A DNA stretch of 64,000 nucleotides from Chthoniobacterales bacterium (GCA_025935755.1 JAICUQ010000002.1:20561-84560); one strand, 5' to 3'; shown: positions 34,070-42,965, counted from the stretch's first letter. The notes: generated from the sequence alone by a model not told the origin. Made by a program: numbers and translations.

Positions 34070-34773
34070 CAAAACAGTTATTTGCCAAACTGAAGGTTTT
34101 CCACGATTCGACGGCCCATCCGGCCGCGATGAACATGGCTGTCGACGAGGCGCTGCTGGAATCGGCAACCATTCCGATCATTCGTTTTTATCGCTGGCGT
34201 TCCCCTTCCCTGTCGTTTGGATATTTCGGCAAGTTTTCTGATGTGGCGGTTTACGCAGCGGAGCGCGAGTCAGTTCGGCGTTGGACTGGCGGCGGAATCG
34301 TTTTGCACGGAGACGATCTCACCTACTCGATCGTCATTCCAGCGGCAGACGCGGCCTTTAACGAATCGTCGATCGTTATCTACGAGAAAATTCATCGCGC
34401 TTTAGCCGACGCGCTGAACGAAATCGGCGAACATGCAGTTGTGGCCTGGGGCATCGAAGCCGGCAGCATCGCGGTATCGAAGCACGCCACCGTTAGCGCC
34501 AGCGGTTACAATTGCTTCGAAAAGCCGGTTCACGCCGACGTAATGATGGCTGGTCGCAAAATCGCGGGAGCAGCGCAACGCCGCACACGTCGCGGTCTGT
34601 TGCAGCAAGGAAGCATCCAAGGCTTAAGTGTGGATACTCATCTTGCCGGAAAATTCGCACACGCTCTGGCAACCGATTGCACTGGGTCCGAGATCGATGA
34701 ACAAATTTTCGGACGCGCTCGCGAGTTAACTCAGCAAAAATACGGAACGGATTCGTGGTTGCGAATGAGATAG
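34066..34773 (+). CDS. lipoate--protein ligase family protein
   Basis: A 235-residue BPL/LplA/LipM-fold protein. Blocks: MNMAVDEALLES, RFYRWRSPSLSFGYF, RRWTGGGIVLHGDDLTYSIV (the RRxTGGG ligand loop) and GRKIAGAAQRRTRRGLLQQG with the reactive Lys region. It either attaches free lipoate or transfers octanoyl groups to 2-oxoacid dehydrogenases or GcvH; the two cannot be separated from sequence alone. The ATG sits inside a dispersed repeat. Confidence 0.85.
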   Translation: MTKQLFAKLKVFHDSTAHPAAMNMAVDEALLESATIPIIRFYRWRSPSLSFGYFGKFSDVAVYAAERESVRRWTGGGIVLHGDDLTYSIVIPAADAAFNESSIVIYEKIHRALADALNEIGEHAVVAWGIEAGSIAVSKHATVSASGYNCFEKPVHADVMMAGRKIAGAAQRRTRRGLLQQGSIQGLSVDTHLAGKFAHALATDCTGSEIDEQIFGRARELTQQKYGTDSWLRMR

Positions 34774-34804
34774 TGGATGCGTTCAAAGTGTCGATTCGTT
34801 CTTT

Positions 34805-34823
34805 AGCAAGCTAGAAGCTTGCT
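34805..34823. repeat. CTAC-flanked hairpin upstream of the prenyl synthase
   Basis: AGCAAGCT-AGA-AGCTTGCT is a perfect 8-bp stem with a triplet loop, followed by CTACCC. It is a probable relaxed member of the CTACA hairpin group, in the 80-bp gap before the GTG start at 34854. Confidence 0.6.
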
Positions 34824-34853
34824 CTACCCTATCCGCGCCACTATTCTCGCCTC

Positions 34854-35906
34854 GTGGAACTCTTCGCCCGCACGGACGGCAGGACGAGTCGCCGCGCAGT
34901 AGCGAAGGCGAGCGGCTCCCGTGTGCTTCGTTTGGCTGAGGTGGCGGGGTTAGTCCAGCCGCATCTCGAGAAGGTCGAGGCGCGTATTGCGCAGCAAGCC
35001 GCGGCATTCGATCCCGCAATTGAAGGTTACGTCCTGTATGCGGTCGGAAGCCGGGGTAAACGCCTTCGGCCCATGCTGGCCCTGCTTGCAGGCGGTGCCA
35101 CCGGAAAAATCGATTCCGGGCATGTCGATCTTGCGGTGATCGTTGAGCTTATTCACATCGCCACGCTGGTGCATGACGACGTAATGGACGAAGCACAACA
35201 GCGCCGAGCGCAACCGACCGCGAATGCGCGGTGGGGAAATTCGCTAAGCGTTTTACTAGGCGACTGTCTTTTCGCACACGCACTTACCCTATCTACGAAT
35301 TTCGAGAACTCCGATATCGGCCGTGCAATCGCGCGTACGGCCGCGACGGTTTGCTCCGGCGAGATGATTCAAACGCAACGCAGGTTCGATCTGAACCTGA
35401 CGGTTGAGGATTATTTGCGGATCGTGCAGATGAAAACCGGATCGCTTTTCTCCGCGGCAGCAGAACTGGCCGCGATTATCAGCGAGGCCGATCCGAATGT
35501 GATCGAAAGATTGAAGAATTTCGGATTCCAAATCGGAACTGCCTATCAAATTTACGATGACTGTGTCGATCTCGCCGGCACAGAGAGTGTAACCGGCAAA
35601 ACGCTCGGGACGGACCTGCGCAAAGGCAAATTCACATTGCCGGTTTTGAATTTCCTGCGTTCCGCTTCGGAGTTTGAACGCGAACGTTGTTGCCAGCTTG
35701 TGCTGGACGAAAAAATCGAAGAGATGATTGAGCTTCTCAAGAACGGCGCAAACAACGGCGCATTAAACGAGTCGATCGGAGCGGGCAGCGATCTGATTCG
35801 AAAAGCGCAGCGCGAATTCGATGGTTTCGCCTCAAATCGTTATTCAGCCGCTTTGTTCTCACTCGGTGACGCGTTGTGCGACATGTTCGATCAACTGAGG
35901 GCGTAA
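34854..35906 (+). CDS. polyprenyl diphosphate synthase
   Basis: A 350-residue all-trans prenyl synthase. The first Asp-rich motif is LVHDDVMD and the second IYDDCVD; GSRGKRLRPML and KTGSLFSAAAEL are conserved. It probably makes the long side chain of menaquinone used by the UbiA-like and UbiE/MenG enzymes in this window. Chain length cannot be deduced safely. The GTG 34854 start gives an N-terminal tail slightly longer than usual; an internal start is possible. Confidence 0.9.
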   Translation: MELFARTDGRTSRRAVAKASGSRVLRLAEVAGLVQPHLEKVEARIAQQAAAFDPAIEGYVLYAVGSRGKRLRPMLALLAGGATGKIDSGHVDLAVIVELIHIATLVHDDVMDEAQQRRAQPTANARWGNSLSVLLGDCLFAHALTLSTNFENSDIGRAIARTAATVCSGEMIQTQRRFDLNLTVEDYLRIVQMKTGSLFSAAAELAAIISEADPNVIERLKNFGFQIGTAYQIYDDCVDLAGTESVTGKTLGTDLRKGKFTLPVLNFLRSASEFERERCCQLVLDEKIEEMIELLKNGANNGALNESIGAGSDLIRKAQREFDGFASNRYSAALFSLGDALCDMFDQLRA

Positions 35907-35985
35907 GATTCCCGTGATGGAGGGTCGAGCTCCCGCGAGACCATGATTTGGCGTTCGCAGGAACTCCGCATTCCGGACCCCAGAT

Positions 35986-36681
35986 ATGCCGCAGCTTAAA
36001 ATTCGCGAGATGCCGCAGGACGAGCGGCCCCGCGAAAAGTTGCTTGCCCGAGGGGCAGACGCTCTCAGCAACGCCGAGTTGATCGCGATATTGCTGCGCA
36101 CCGGCCGGCGGGGCATGAACGTGGTGGATGTCGCTCGTGAGTTGATCGGCAAATACAGATCATTCGGCGAATTAAGCCGTTGTTCAGTCAGGGAGCTTAG
36201 CGAAATCAAGGGAATCGGTCCGGCCAAAGCCATAGAGCTGGTGGCAGCCTTCAACCTGGGAAAGCGCTTCACCCAGGAATCGCTGTCGCAGCAAAAACTC
36301 GATTCACCGGAATTGATTTACAAACTCCTCGGAGACGAAATGCGGATGCTGCGTACCGAAGCTTTGCGCGTTGTTCTGCTCGACACACGGTATCGTTTAA
36401 TGCGAGTCGAATCGGTGTCAGTAGGAAGCATGAATGAGAGCATCGCGCATCCACGTGAAATTTTTCGACCGGCAATTACGTACTCAGCGTACGCAGTCAT
36501 CGTCGTGCACAATCATCCATCCGGCGATCCGTCGCCGAGCCAAACGGATCACAGCCTGACGCGGCGCCTGGCGGAAGCGGCCGAGCTTCTGCAAATCAAA
36601 TTGCTGGATCACATCGTTGTCGGCGCTCCATCAGAAACCACTCCCGGCTATTTCAGTTTCAAAGAGGCGGGCGTTTTATGA
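35986..36681 (+). CDS. radC: RadC family MPN/JAB domain protein
   Basis: 231 residues. An N-terminal helix-hairpin-helix (SEIKGIGPAKAIELVAAF) is followed by the JAMM metalloprotease-like motif HNHPSGDPSPSQTD. The family was once linked to DNA repair, but its role is unsettled. The start MPQLKIREMPQDERPREKLL is characteristic. It stands alone between the prenyl synthase and lpxA. Confidence 0.93.
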   Translation: MPQLKIREMPQDERPREKLLARGADALSNAELIAILLRTGRRGMNVVDVARELIGKYRSFGELSRCSVRELSEIKGIGPAKAIELVAAFNLGKRFTQESLSQQKLDSPELIYKLLGDEMRMLRTEALRVVLLDTRYRLMRVESVSVGSMNESIAHPREIFRPAITYSAYAVIVVHNHPSGDPSPSQTDHSLTRRLAEAAELLQIKLLDHIVVGAPSETTPGYFSFKEAGVL

Positions 36682-36724
36682 TGGCGAGACTTCCATGGAC
36701 GCGATTTTTGCAAGGATGTTTTCG

Positions 36725-36824
36725 CCTCTCCTCTTGCTCGAGCGGAGAGGATGAAGGTGAGGGGTTTGAACGATCTCGCTTTCAATCAGTCCTCACTCTC
36801 CCCCTCTTATTTGGACAAGGGGAG
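36725..36824. repeat. two loose hairpins (CCTCTCC and CTCCCC types) between radC and lpxA
   Basis: CCTCTCC (36725-36731) pairs with GGAGAGG (36744-36750), and CTCCCC (36798-36803) pairs with GGGGAG (36819-36824). The stretch reads like the C/T-rich and G/A-rich intergenic repeats common in many soil genomes. It fills most of the 187-bp gap before lpxA. Confidence 0.5.
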
Positions 36825-36868
36825 GCGATCCGTTCGCTCCGTGTCGCACAAATCTTCTCAGGGCAAAC

Positions 36869-37681
36869 ATGAGCAGCACGAAGGTTCATTCGACCGCGAT
36901 GGTCGATTCGAATGCAAGACTCGGCCCTGACGTCGAGGTCGGTCCGTTCTCGATCATTGGACCGCTCGTGAGAATCGCCGAGAAAACGACCATCCAATCG
37001 CACGTCGTAATTGAGGGTGAAGTCACGATTGGCGGCGGAAATTTCATCGGACATGGCGCGATCATCGGTGCCCCACCGCAGGATGTTTCCTTTTCGCCGG
37101 ACCGAAAGACGAGAGTCGAAATCGGGAACAACAACATTATCCGCGAGTACTGCACGATCCATCGCGGCAACCCCGACGGAAGTGCGACCAGGATCGGTGA
37201 TAAGAACTTCCTGATGGCTGGGGCGCACGTTGGTCACAATTGCGCGATTGGCAACAACGTGGTTATCGCGAACAATTGTTTGCTCGCCGGCCACGTTCAG
37301 GTAGACGACGGCGCGTTCCTTGGCGGCGGATCAACTTTTCACCAGTTCATGCACATTGGCCGCCTGGTGATGGTCCAAGGCAGCTCGGCATTCGGGAAAG
37401 ATCTGCCGCCGTTCGTCCTCGCCGCAGAGCGCAATTTTGTTTTTGGGCTGAATGTCATCGGACTGCGCCGCGCCGGCGTAAGCGAAAAAGACCGCGACGA
37501 AATCAAAGCGGCATTCAAACTTGTATATCTCAGCGGACTGAACATCTCGCAGGCACTGAAGAAAGCGGACACGATCAGTCTTGGCGCGGCAGCGCGCGAA
37601 TTCCTGGGCTTTGTCGCCGGTTCAAAGAAGCGCGGTATTTGCCCATTTAGACGCGGCGCCAACGACGAAGTATCGGGTTAA
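36869..37681 (+). CDS. lpxA: acyl-ACP--UDP-N-acetylglucosamine O-acyltransferase
   Basis: A left-handed beta-helix enzyme of 270 residues for the first step of lipid A synthesis. Hexapeptide repeats run from about residue 8 to 185. The catalytic His lies in AGAHVGHNCAIGN and the C-terminal helical domain begins near FVFGLNVIGLRRAG. Its presence shows the cell has, or had, LPS. It is not in the usual lpxD-fabZ-lpxA-lpxB cluster. The C-terminus (KKRGICPFRRGANDE) is slightly longer than in E. coli. Confidence 0.93.
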   Translation: MSSTKVHSTAMVDSNARLGPDVEVGPFSIIGPLVRIAEKTTIQSHVVIEGEVTIGGGNFIGHGAIIGAPPQDVSFSPDRKTRVEIGNNNIIREYCTIHRGNPDGSATRIGDKNFLMAGAHVGHNCAIGNNVVIANNCLLAGHVQVDDGAFLGGGSTFHQFMHIGRLVMVQGSSAFGKDLPPFVLAAERNFVFGLNVIGLRRAGVSEKDRDEIKAAFKLVYLSGLNISQALKKADTISLGAAAREFLGFVAGSKKRGICPFRRGANDEVSG

Positions 37682-37713
37682 CGACACACGCAGAACATCC
37701 CGCAGCGCTAAAC

Positions 37714-37959
37714 TTAACCGCCTTGCACCGGCGGCATGATCGCGATTTCCTCTCCGGGCTTTAGGTTGTAATCGCGATCCACAAACTCCAGCCCTGCACC
37801 TATCAAAATGCTTTTGTCGTGTGCGCGGAGCCCGGGTTTTTGCGCATAAATCTCTTCCAGCAATTCGCGCACAGTCGCGCCTTGCGGAAGCTCAGCCTCT
37901 AGCTCTCGAATTCCAACAAGGTCGCGTAACTGCGCATAGAATTGTACTCGCACTTTCAT
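37714..37959 (-). CDS. moaD: molybdopterin synthase sulfur carrier subunit
   Basis: An 81-residue ubiquitin-fold protein that ends in MPPVQGG; the C-terminal GG is adenylated and thiocarboxylated. ATG 37959 (MKVRVQFYAQLRDLVG) gives the family length, and the upstream in-frame extension is not typical. The catalytic subunit gene moaE is about 10 kb away at 47706, so the pair is unlinked. Confidence 0.9.
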   Translation of the reverse strand: MKVRVQFYAQLRDLVGIRELEAELPQGATVRELLEEIYAQKPGLRAHDKSILIGAGLEFVDRDYNLKPGEEIAIMPPVQGG

Positions 37960-38051
37960 TGTTCTGACTCCGGACACGACATCATTTAATGTGTTTTCGG
38001 GCGCGGCCAGGATTTCAACCCCGGAGCGCAAACTTACAGTTAATGCTGCGG

Positions 38052-38077
38052 GATGTCTCGATTTCGCTCGACATGAC
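38052..38077. repeat. GAAGTCGAGG-family repeat, single copy
   Basis: GATGTCTCGATTTCGCTCGA followed by CATGAC, between moaD and the end of hpt. The hpt stop codon begins 3 bp beyond it. Confidence 0.7.
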
Positions 38078-38079
38078 GG

Positions 38080-38621
38080 TCAGGCGCGCTCTAACAATTC
38101 TTTTCTTAACACGCCAATGTACGGGAGGTTGCGATAGCATTCCATAAAATCGAGCCCGTAACCGACCACAAATTCGTCATCGATCTCGAATCCGACGTAA
38201 TCCGCATGAGCGTCTCGCGCGCGCCGTTTTGTTTTGCTCAGCAGCACACATACTCGAATGCTGCGTGGCTTCGCGGTTTCCAGTTTCTCTCGAACTGCTG
38301 CCAGCGTGTGACCGGTATCGAGGATATCATCCAAAACAACACATCTCGCCCGGCAACATCAGGAACGGTCGACTGCTTGAAGATGACGTCACCGCTCATT
38401 GTTGTTTTTCCGTGGTAAGTAGCCACACCCAGGTAATCCAATCTCAAGAACAGCGGAATGCGGCGCAGCAGATCTGACATAAACATCAGGCTGCCCGTTA
38501 AGATCGCGATCACCGTCTGGTCGCGCCCGGAGTAATCGGCCGCGATTTGCGCAGCCATTTCATCGATCCGTTTGTGAATGGCCGGTCCGTCAAACAGCAC
38601 GCGCTCGATATGGCCTTGCAT
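38080..38621 (-). pseudogene. hpt: hypoxanthine phosphoribosyltransferase, frameshifted
   Basis: Residues from ATG 38621 read as an Hpt N-terminus (VLFDGPAIHKRIDEMAAQIA, AILTGSLMFMSDLLRR, SGDVIFKQ, AGRDVL). They lose frame at an A4 run on the plus strand (38333-38336), where the PRPP motif should begin. One frame over, [17 protein letters not shown] continues to a normal C-terminus ([20 protein letters not shown]). One extra base in the T run would restore a 180-residue protein, the family length. Either a real young mutation or a sequencing/assembly slip in a homopolymer. Confidence 0.88.
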
Positions 38622-38692
38622 CAACCTGAATAGGCCATCAGCCAGCGGAGAGATCAACGTGCTGCGCATCCGAGACTCACTTGGGCATGTTT

Positions 38693-38782
38693 GTCATCCG
38701 GACCGAAGTGATGGAATCTCTCGTTGGTTTCGCGCTACGCGTCCGATTTCAACAAAGATGTCTCAAATCCGCTCGACATGAC
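38693..38782. repeat. GAAGTCGAGG-family repeat, inverted pair
   Basis: Arms at 38693-38720 (GTCATCCGGACCGAAGTGAT start) and 38757-38782 (ending CGCTCGACATGAC) are inverted, with a 36-nt spacer, between divergent hpt and yjbQ. Confidence 0.72.
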
Positions 38783-38803
38783 AGAAACGAGGTTGGTTCA
38801 GAA

Positions 38804-39223
38804 ATGCACGTTTACCACGATCAGCTAGAAGTGCACACGCATGGCAAACGTCTCTACGAAATCACGGATGAAGTGCAATCGAAGATCGACAAGGACAAAG
38901 TTCAAAACGGAACCGTCACGGTTTTTGTGCAGCACACCAGTTGCAGCATCGTCATCATGGAAAATGCCGATTCCACTGCCCGTGGCGATTTGGAACAATT
39001 TTTCGAGCGGCTCGTCCCGGAAAATGCCGATTACTTTATGCACGACTCGGAAGGCAGCGATGACATGCCATCACATATCCGGATGGTATTGACCCATACC
39101 AGCGAGACGGTGCCCATTGCGAAAGGCAAAATGCAGTTGGGCACGTGGCAAGGCATTTTCCTTTTTGAACATCGCCGCGCACCGCATCGGCGAAGGATCT
39201 TGATCACCACGATCGGCGAATAA
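38804..39223 (+). CDS. yjbQ: YjbQ family protein (UPF0047)
   Basis: A compact 139-residue protein of the YjbQ family, some members of which have thiamine-phosphate synthase side activity; the true role is open. Conserved residues include VFVQHTSCSIVIMENADSTA, GDDMPSHIRM-type SDDMPSHI, GTWQGIFLFEHRRAPHRR. ATG 38804 starts the family N-terminus (MHVYHDQLEVHT); the open frame upstream crosses a repeat. Confidence 0.9.
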   Translation: MHVYHDQLEVHTHGKRLYEITDEVQSKIDKDKVQNGTVTVFVQHTSCSIVIMENADSTARGDLEQFFERLVPENADYFMHDSEGSDDMPSHIRMVLTHTSETVPIAKGKMQLGTWQGIFLFEHRRAPHRRRILITTIGE

Positions 39224-39284
39224 TTGTAGCGACGGTTCGTGACCGCCGTTCTCTCGACGCGGAGCTCATAGAGCGCCGCTACAA
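39224..39284. repeat. TTGTAGCG...CGCTACAA element (family C, copy 1)
   Basis: A 61-nt element with inverted ends TTGTAGCG and CGCTACAA and an internal hairpin GGAGCTC-ATA-GAGCGCC (one mismatch). It fills the gap between yjbQ and the convergent serine hydrolase. The CTA of its right end is the TAG stop of the hydrolase gene (39279-39281). Confidence 0.7.
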
Positions 39285-40427
39285 AAGGTCGTAGATCGCG
39301 TTGATTAATCGAAGTGATTTGTCGTTAGGCAGAACGGATTGTTCCATCTGGTTCATCACATACGCGAACGCAATCTTGTTTTCCGGATCGGCAAAAGCAT
39401 GGCTTCCGCCAGCACCGGGATGCCCGAAGGATTTTGCGAATGGTCCGAATAATCTGCGCGCTCCACCTCGTGAGTCTTTCATGAAACCGGCTGAGAATGC
39501 GGTTGGTATTTGGAAGACCCGATCCGTGCCGTCCGACAACATCGTGGTCATTCGTTCGATTGTTTCTCGGGGGAAAAAAGTTTGGCCATTCAGTTCACCG
39601 CCATTGGCAAGCATGGAATAGAATTTTGCCAGCGCCGAAGCCGTCCCAATACCACCAAAGGAAACGTTCGGATACGACCGGATTTCTGGATCATTCATTT
39701 TGCTGATGGCATTCAAGCCATAAGGGGACGTAAACGTTTTCCTGGCCAACGTCCCAGGCGTGACGAGATCGCGATAGAATTGGGCTGGCTCGGGCGGCTT
39801 GCCGCTTTTTGCAGCGTAAATCGTGGCGACTCGCGAATTCTCGCGTTCGGGCAAACCGATCCAGAAATCGAGTTCGAGTGGTCGCGCAAAATTTTCCTGC
39901 CAATAATCCGACAGGGTTTTTGCCGTTATTCGTCGAATGAGTTCGTCGAGAAGGAATCCAAAGGTGCGCGCGTGATACCCATGCGCAGTTCCCGGCGGCC
40001 ACAAAGGTGCTTGCGCTTCCAGCGCCCGAATGACTCCGCCGTAATCGAGCACATCAACGCGCTGATCCAAAGCGCAAAGCCCGGCCTGATGGGAAAGTAA
40101 TTGCCCGAGCGTGATCTTATCTTTGTTTGCCTGGGCAAATTCCGGCCAGAACTCGGCGACGGTCTGATGGAGTTCAATTTTCCTTTGTTGTAACGCGTGC
40201 AATACACACGCACTGCCAATTCCTTTCGTCGCAGACCAGACCAGCACGAGTGTGTCGGCTGTCCACGCTTTATCGTGGCTCGCGTCGCAAAATCCGCCGC
40301 AAAGATCGACAACAGGTTTTCCGTTTTGCCAAACGGAAATGGCCGCGCCGAGTTCTCCAAGCTTCTCAAAGTTCTCCTGGAACAGAGGTTGAAGTCGTTG
40401 ATGAAGTTTCTCTGAATCGAGCTGCAT
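39279..40427 (-). CDS. serine hydrolase / class C beta-lactamase-like esterase
   Basis: 382 residues from ATG 40427. The SxxK nucleophile is S65/K68 (WSATKGIG), the Tyr of the second motif is in AHGYHARTFGF, and GHPGAGGSHAF sits where the third motif belongs. This is the EstB/EstA-like group, which mostly cleaves short esters. No signal peptide, so cytosolic. Resistance to beta-lactams should not be inferred from this. Its stop codon lies in a repeat and a hairpin repeat lies just upstream of its start. Confidence 0.85.
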   Translation of the reverse strand: MQLDSEKLHQRLQPLFQENFEKLGELGAAISVWQNGKPVVDLCGGFCDASHDKAWTADTLVLVWSATKGIGSACVLHALQQRKIELHQTVAEFWPEFAQANKDKITLGQLLSHQAGLCALDQRVDVLDYGGVIRALEAQAPLWPPGTAHGYHARTFGFLLDELIRRITAKTLSDYWQENFARPLELDFWIGLPERENSRVATIYAAKSGKPPEPAQFYRDLVTPGTLARKTFTSPYGLNAISKMNDPEIRSYPNVSFGGIGTASALAKFYSMLANGGELNGQTFFPRETIERMTTMLSDGTDRVFQIPTAFSAGFMKDSRGGARRLFGPFAKSFGHPGAGGSHAFADPENKIAFAYVMNQMEQSVLPNDKSLRLINAIYDLL

Positions 40428-40439
40428 TGCTAAGACAAT

Positions 40440-40465
40440 GGCGTCTGACACAGACGCCCTACAGT
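40440..40465. repeat. CTACA-flanked hairpin, GGCG type, copy 2
   Basis: GGCGTCTG-ACA-CAGACGCC then CTACAGT. Compared with 2057-2082, the stem differs at two pairs, both compensated, while loop and flank are identical. The CTA at 40459-40461 is the TAG stop codon of pepF. Confidence 0.78.
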
Positions 40466-42261
40466 AAGAGCTCTTCTAATTCTGCGAGCCGGCGTTCGAA
40501 CAACGTCAGTGTGCTTTCGACCGGAGCAGGTGTCGCCATATCCACGCCTGCAGCCCTGAGTGTTTCGAGCGGGAATTTGGAGCCGCCCGAACGCAGGAAC
40601 TCCAGATAAGCCGCGACACTGCCCGGCTCACCGGAAAGTACGCGCTGTGATAGCGCCACGGCAGCAGAGATTCCGGTCGCGTACTTGTAAACGTAAAATG
40701 CATGATAGAAATGCGGGATACGGAGGCATTCCAGATCAAGATCAGGATCGAGCACAAAATTCTCGGCAAAATATGCTTCCAGCAGCTTGTGATATTCCGA
40801 TTTCAACACATCGAGTGTCAGCGCATCCCCGCTTTCCTCGATGGCGTGAATGGTTCTTTCGAATTCCGCAAACATGGTCTGCCGGAACAACGTGCCGCGC
40901 AGATCGTCGATCTCCCGATTGATAATGTAAGCGCGCATCTTCGGATCGTTGGTCGTGCCTAGCAGGTGATGCGTCAGTAATTCCTCGTTAAACGTCGACG
41001 CCACCTCCGCAAGAAAGATCGGGTACTCGTAATCCTGAAACAGCTGCGAATTTTGCGAGAACCAACTGTGCATTGAATGACCAGCCTCGTGAGCAAGTGT
41101 ATACACATCCGCAAACACATCCTGCTTGTAATTCATCAGGATGTAGGGCGGCGCGCTGTAACTGCCGGAGGAAAATGCCCCGCTGCGTTTGCCCTTATTC
41201 TCGTAACGATCGCACCAGCGCCTTGAGCGCAAACCTTCCGCGAGTACCCGCACGTATTCCTTCCCTAGCGGTGCGAGCGCGTTCAACACCATTTCAATCG
41301 CTTCAGCGAAACTGAATTTCGTCTGGATCTCCGGAACGAGCGGAACGTACGTGTCGTAGTGATGCAGCTCGCGCAAACCAAGTACGCGACGGCGAAAATC
41401 GTAATACCGAAATAGCGGCGCCAGGTTCGCGCGAACAGATTGGATCAGACTGTCGTACACGCGAACCGGGACATCATCTGGAAACAGCGCCGCTTCGAGC
41501 GCAGATGGATAATGTCGTGCTCTGGCACGAAATACATCCGCCTTCACCGAATAGCCGAGCGCAGCGGCAAGCGTGTACTGATGATCGCGAAACTCAGCGT
41601 AGAACTGGCGGAAAGCGTGTTTGCGCAATTCAGGGTCGCGCTTCACCAGAAACGAACTGAACGAGCTTTGGCTCAGCGGTCGCTCGCGCCCAGTCTCGTC
41701 GACGAGTACGCCGAACTTCATGTCGACATCGGTGAGTTGCGAAAACGTATCGTCGTAGCCGCTCAGCGCGACGCTGCTCAGCGCAAGCAGACGTTCTTCC
41801 GGCACGGAAAGAACATGTGGTCCCATTCGCCGGATTTTGTTCAGCTTGATCCGCCAATCCTGCAATGCCGGGTTTGCCAGGAATTCGCGAAACCGCTCCT
41901 CATCGATCGCCAGGATTCCCGGAACAATAAAGGCCGCTGCTTCGCCGATTTTGGTGATCAAATTCTGTACCTGCCCGATCCGGGCGAGGTATTCGTTATT
42001 TGTGCTGTCCTCGGCCGCTTGCAACGAGGCGTAGTGATAGACGCGCTCCATTTTCTGCTCGAGCGCCTTCTCAAATTCGAGAAGGTCAGCCAGTGTCTTC
42101 GCTGATTCTCCGACTCTGTCTTTCCATTGATCCAGCTTTGGACATTCACGCTGCACCCAGGCAAAATCCTCCTGCCATTTGCTCACGTTGGCGAACAAGT
42201 GGGTCAGGTCCCATTTGTCGGTCTCGGGAATGTTAGCGCGAGTTGGAATTTCTGAAGACAT
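40459..42261 (-). CDS. pepF: oligoendopeptidase F (M3B metallopeptidase)
   Basis: A 600-residue cytosolic zinc peptidase degrading short peptides. The zinc motif is LAHEAGHSMHSWFS near residue 390, and EVASTFNEELL provides the third ligand. ATG 42261 (MSSEIPTRANIPETDKWDL) matches the usual start. It is followed after 31 bp by the serine hydrolase gene; the repeat hairpin between them may separate their transcripts. Confidence 0.93.
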   Translation of the reverse strand: MSSEIPTRANIPETDKWDLTHLFANVSKWQEDFAWVQRECPKLDQWKDRVGESAKTLADLLEFEKALEQKMERVYHYASLQAAEDSTNNEYLARIGQVQNLITKIGEAAAFIVPGILAIDEERFREFLANPALQDWRIKLNKIRRMGPHVLSVPEERLLALSSVALSGYDDTFSQLTDVDMKFGVLVDETGRERPLSQSSFSSFLVKRDPELRKHAFRQFYAEFRDHQYTLAAALGYSVKADVFRARARHYPSALEAALFPDDVPVRVYDSLIQSVRANLAPLFRYYDFRRRVLGLRELHHYDTYVPLVPEIQTKFSFAEAIEMVLNALAPLGKEYVRVLAEGLRSRRWCDRYENKGKRSGAFSSGSYSAPPYILMNYKQDVFADVYTLAHEAGHSMHSWFSQNSQLFQDYEYPIFLAEVASTFNEELLTHHLLGTTNDPKMRAYIINREIDDLRGTLFRQTMFAEFERTIHAIEESGDALTLDVLKSEYHKLLEAYFAENFVLDPDLDLECLRIPHFYHAFYVYKYATGISAAVALSQRVLSGEPGSVAAYLEFLRSGGSKFPLETLRAAGVDMATPAPVESTLTLFERRLAELEELLL

Positions 42262-42267
42262 TTGGAA

Positions 42268-42298
42268 ACGTTCAACGTGCAAGGTGCAACGTCCAACG
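42268..42298. repeat. degenerate short tandem repeat upstream of pepF
   Basis: A stretch of three to four imperfect units around CGTTCAACGTGCAAGGTGCA continuing ACGTCCAACG. Such low-complexity runs resemble the AACTATC-type arms of the IVP element at 31064-31502, so it may be a scar. That link is only a suggestion. Confidence 0.35.
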
Positions 42299-42317
42299 GG
42301 AATCGAAAACGCGACAG

Positions 42318-42366
42318 TGTAGCGGCGGTCTATGACTGCCGCCGGCGCTCACAAAGCGCAACTACA
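42318..42366. repeat. TGTAG...CTACA element (family C, copy 2)
   Basis: Ends TGTAG (42318-42322) and CTACA (42362-42366) enclose two hairpins: GGCGGTC-TAT-GACTGCC (with one G-T pair) and GCGCT-CACAA-AGCGC. The CTA at 42330-42332 is the stop of the UDG gene, whose last ten or so codons are read from the element. Confidence 0.7.
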
Positions 42367-42965
42367 GCAGCGTGCTGCGCGATCAATCTGAGCGCGCGTT
42401 GAGTAAGTGCTTTGCCCGGAGGAATTTTATGCCATGGCGATGCACCGGAAGGATGCGGCAACGGAATCAGATCGAAACGGTTCCCTGCATGGGTAACAAG
42501 GAATTTGCGGCCGATTACGCCTTCCAATTTCGGACACTCGACAAATCGCGCGATCGCCAGCCGACCGACCGGAATGATCAGACGCGGCTGCAAAATTCCA
42601 ATCTCGTTGTCCATCCAGGATGCACAGTTACTAATTTCATTCGGCGCCGGGACGCGGTCGCTGCCGCCGGAACTTTTTCCAGGGAAACAACGGCAAACCG
42701 CGGCGAAATAAATTTTCGATCGGACAGCCGCTTCGTCCATTCCGCAAAATTCTTCGAACCAACGGAAGAGTGTTTTACCGGCAGTATGAGCAAACGGTCG
42801 TTTCAATGTCGGTTCCCGCGGGCCGGGCGCCTGCCCAATGATCATGACGTCGCTAACCACCGCGCCGCCGGAAACCGGTGTCGATTGCATGCGCGGGCAG
42901 CGCCGGCAGCGCAGCAGCCGCTTGATGTGCACCTCAATTAATTCCTGCCGACTTGCTGTAGTCAT
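42330..42965 (-). CDS. uracil-DNA glycosylase family protein (Fe-S type)
   Basis: 211 residues. Four Cys positions fit the [4Fe-4S] cluster of family 4/5 enzymes: C20 and C23 (RCRRC), C91 or C93 (VCRCFPG) and C114 (ISNCASW). Motif 1 is IGQAPGPREP and motif 2 is PLPHPSGASPW. Motif 1 differs from the canonical family 4 GEAPG..ED, so the exact class is unsure. The C-terminus (ALCERRRQS) is translated from a repeat. It probably removes uracil from DNA. Confidence 0.82.
   Translation of the reverse strand: MTTASRQELIEVHIKRLLRCRRCPRMQSTPVSGGAVVSDVMIIGQAPGPREPTLKRPFAHTAGKTLFRWFEEFCGMDEAAVRSKIYFAAVCRCFPGKSSGGSDRVPAPNEISNCASWMDNEIGILQPRLIIPVGRLAIARFVECPKLEGVIGRKFLVTHAGNRFDLIPLPHPSGASPWHKIPPGKALTQRALRLIAQHAAVVALCERRRQS

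Noticed and set aside
39279..40427. Beta-lactam resistance gene
   Set aside because: The SxxK protein lacks a signal peptide and has esterase-type second and third motifs; it fits the EstB-like serine hydrolases better.
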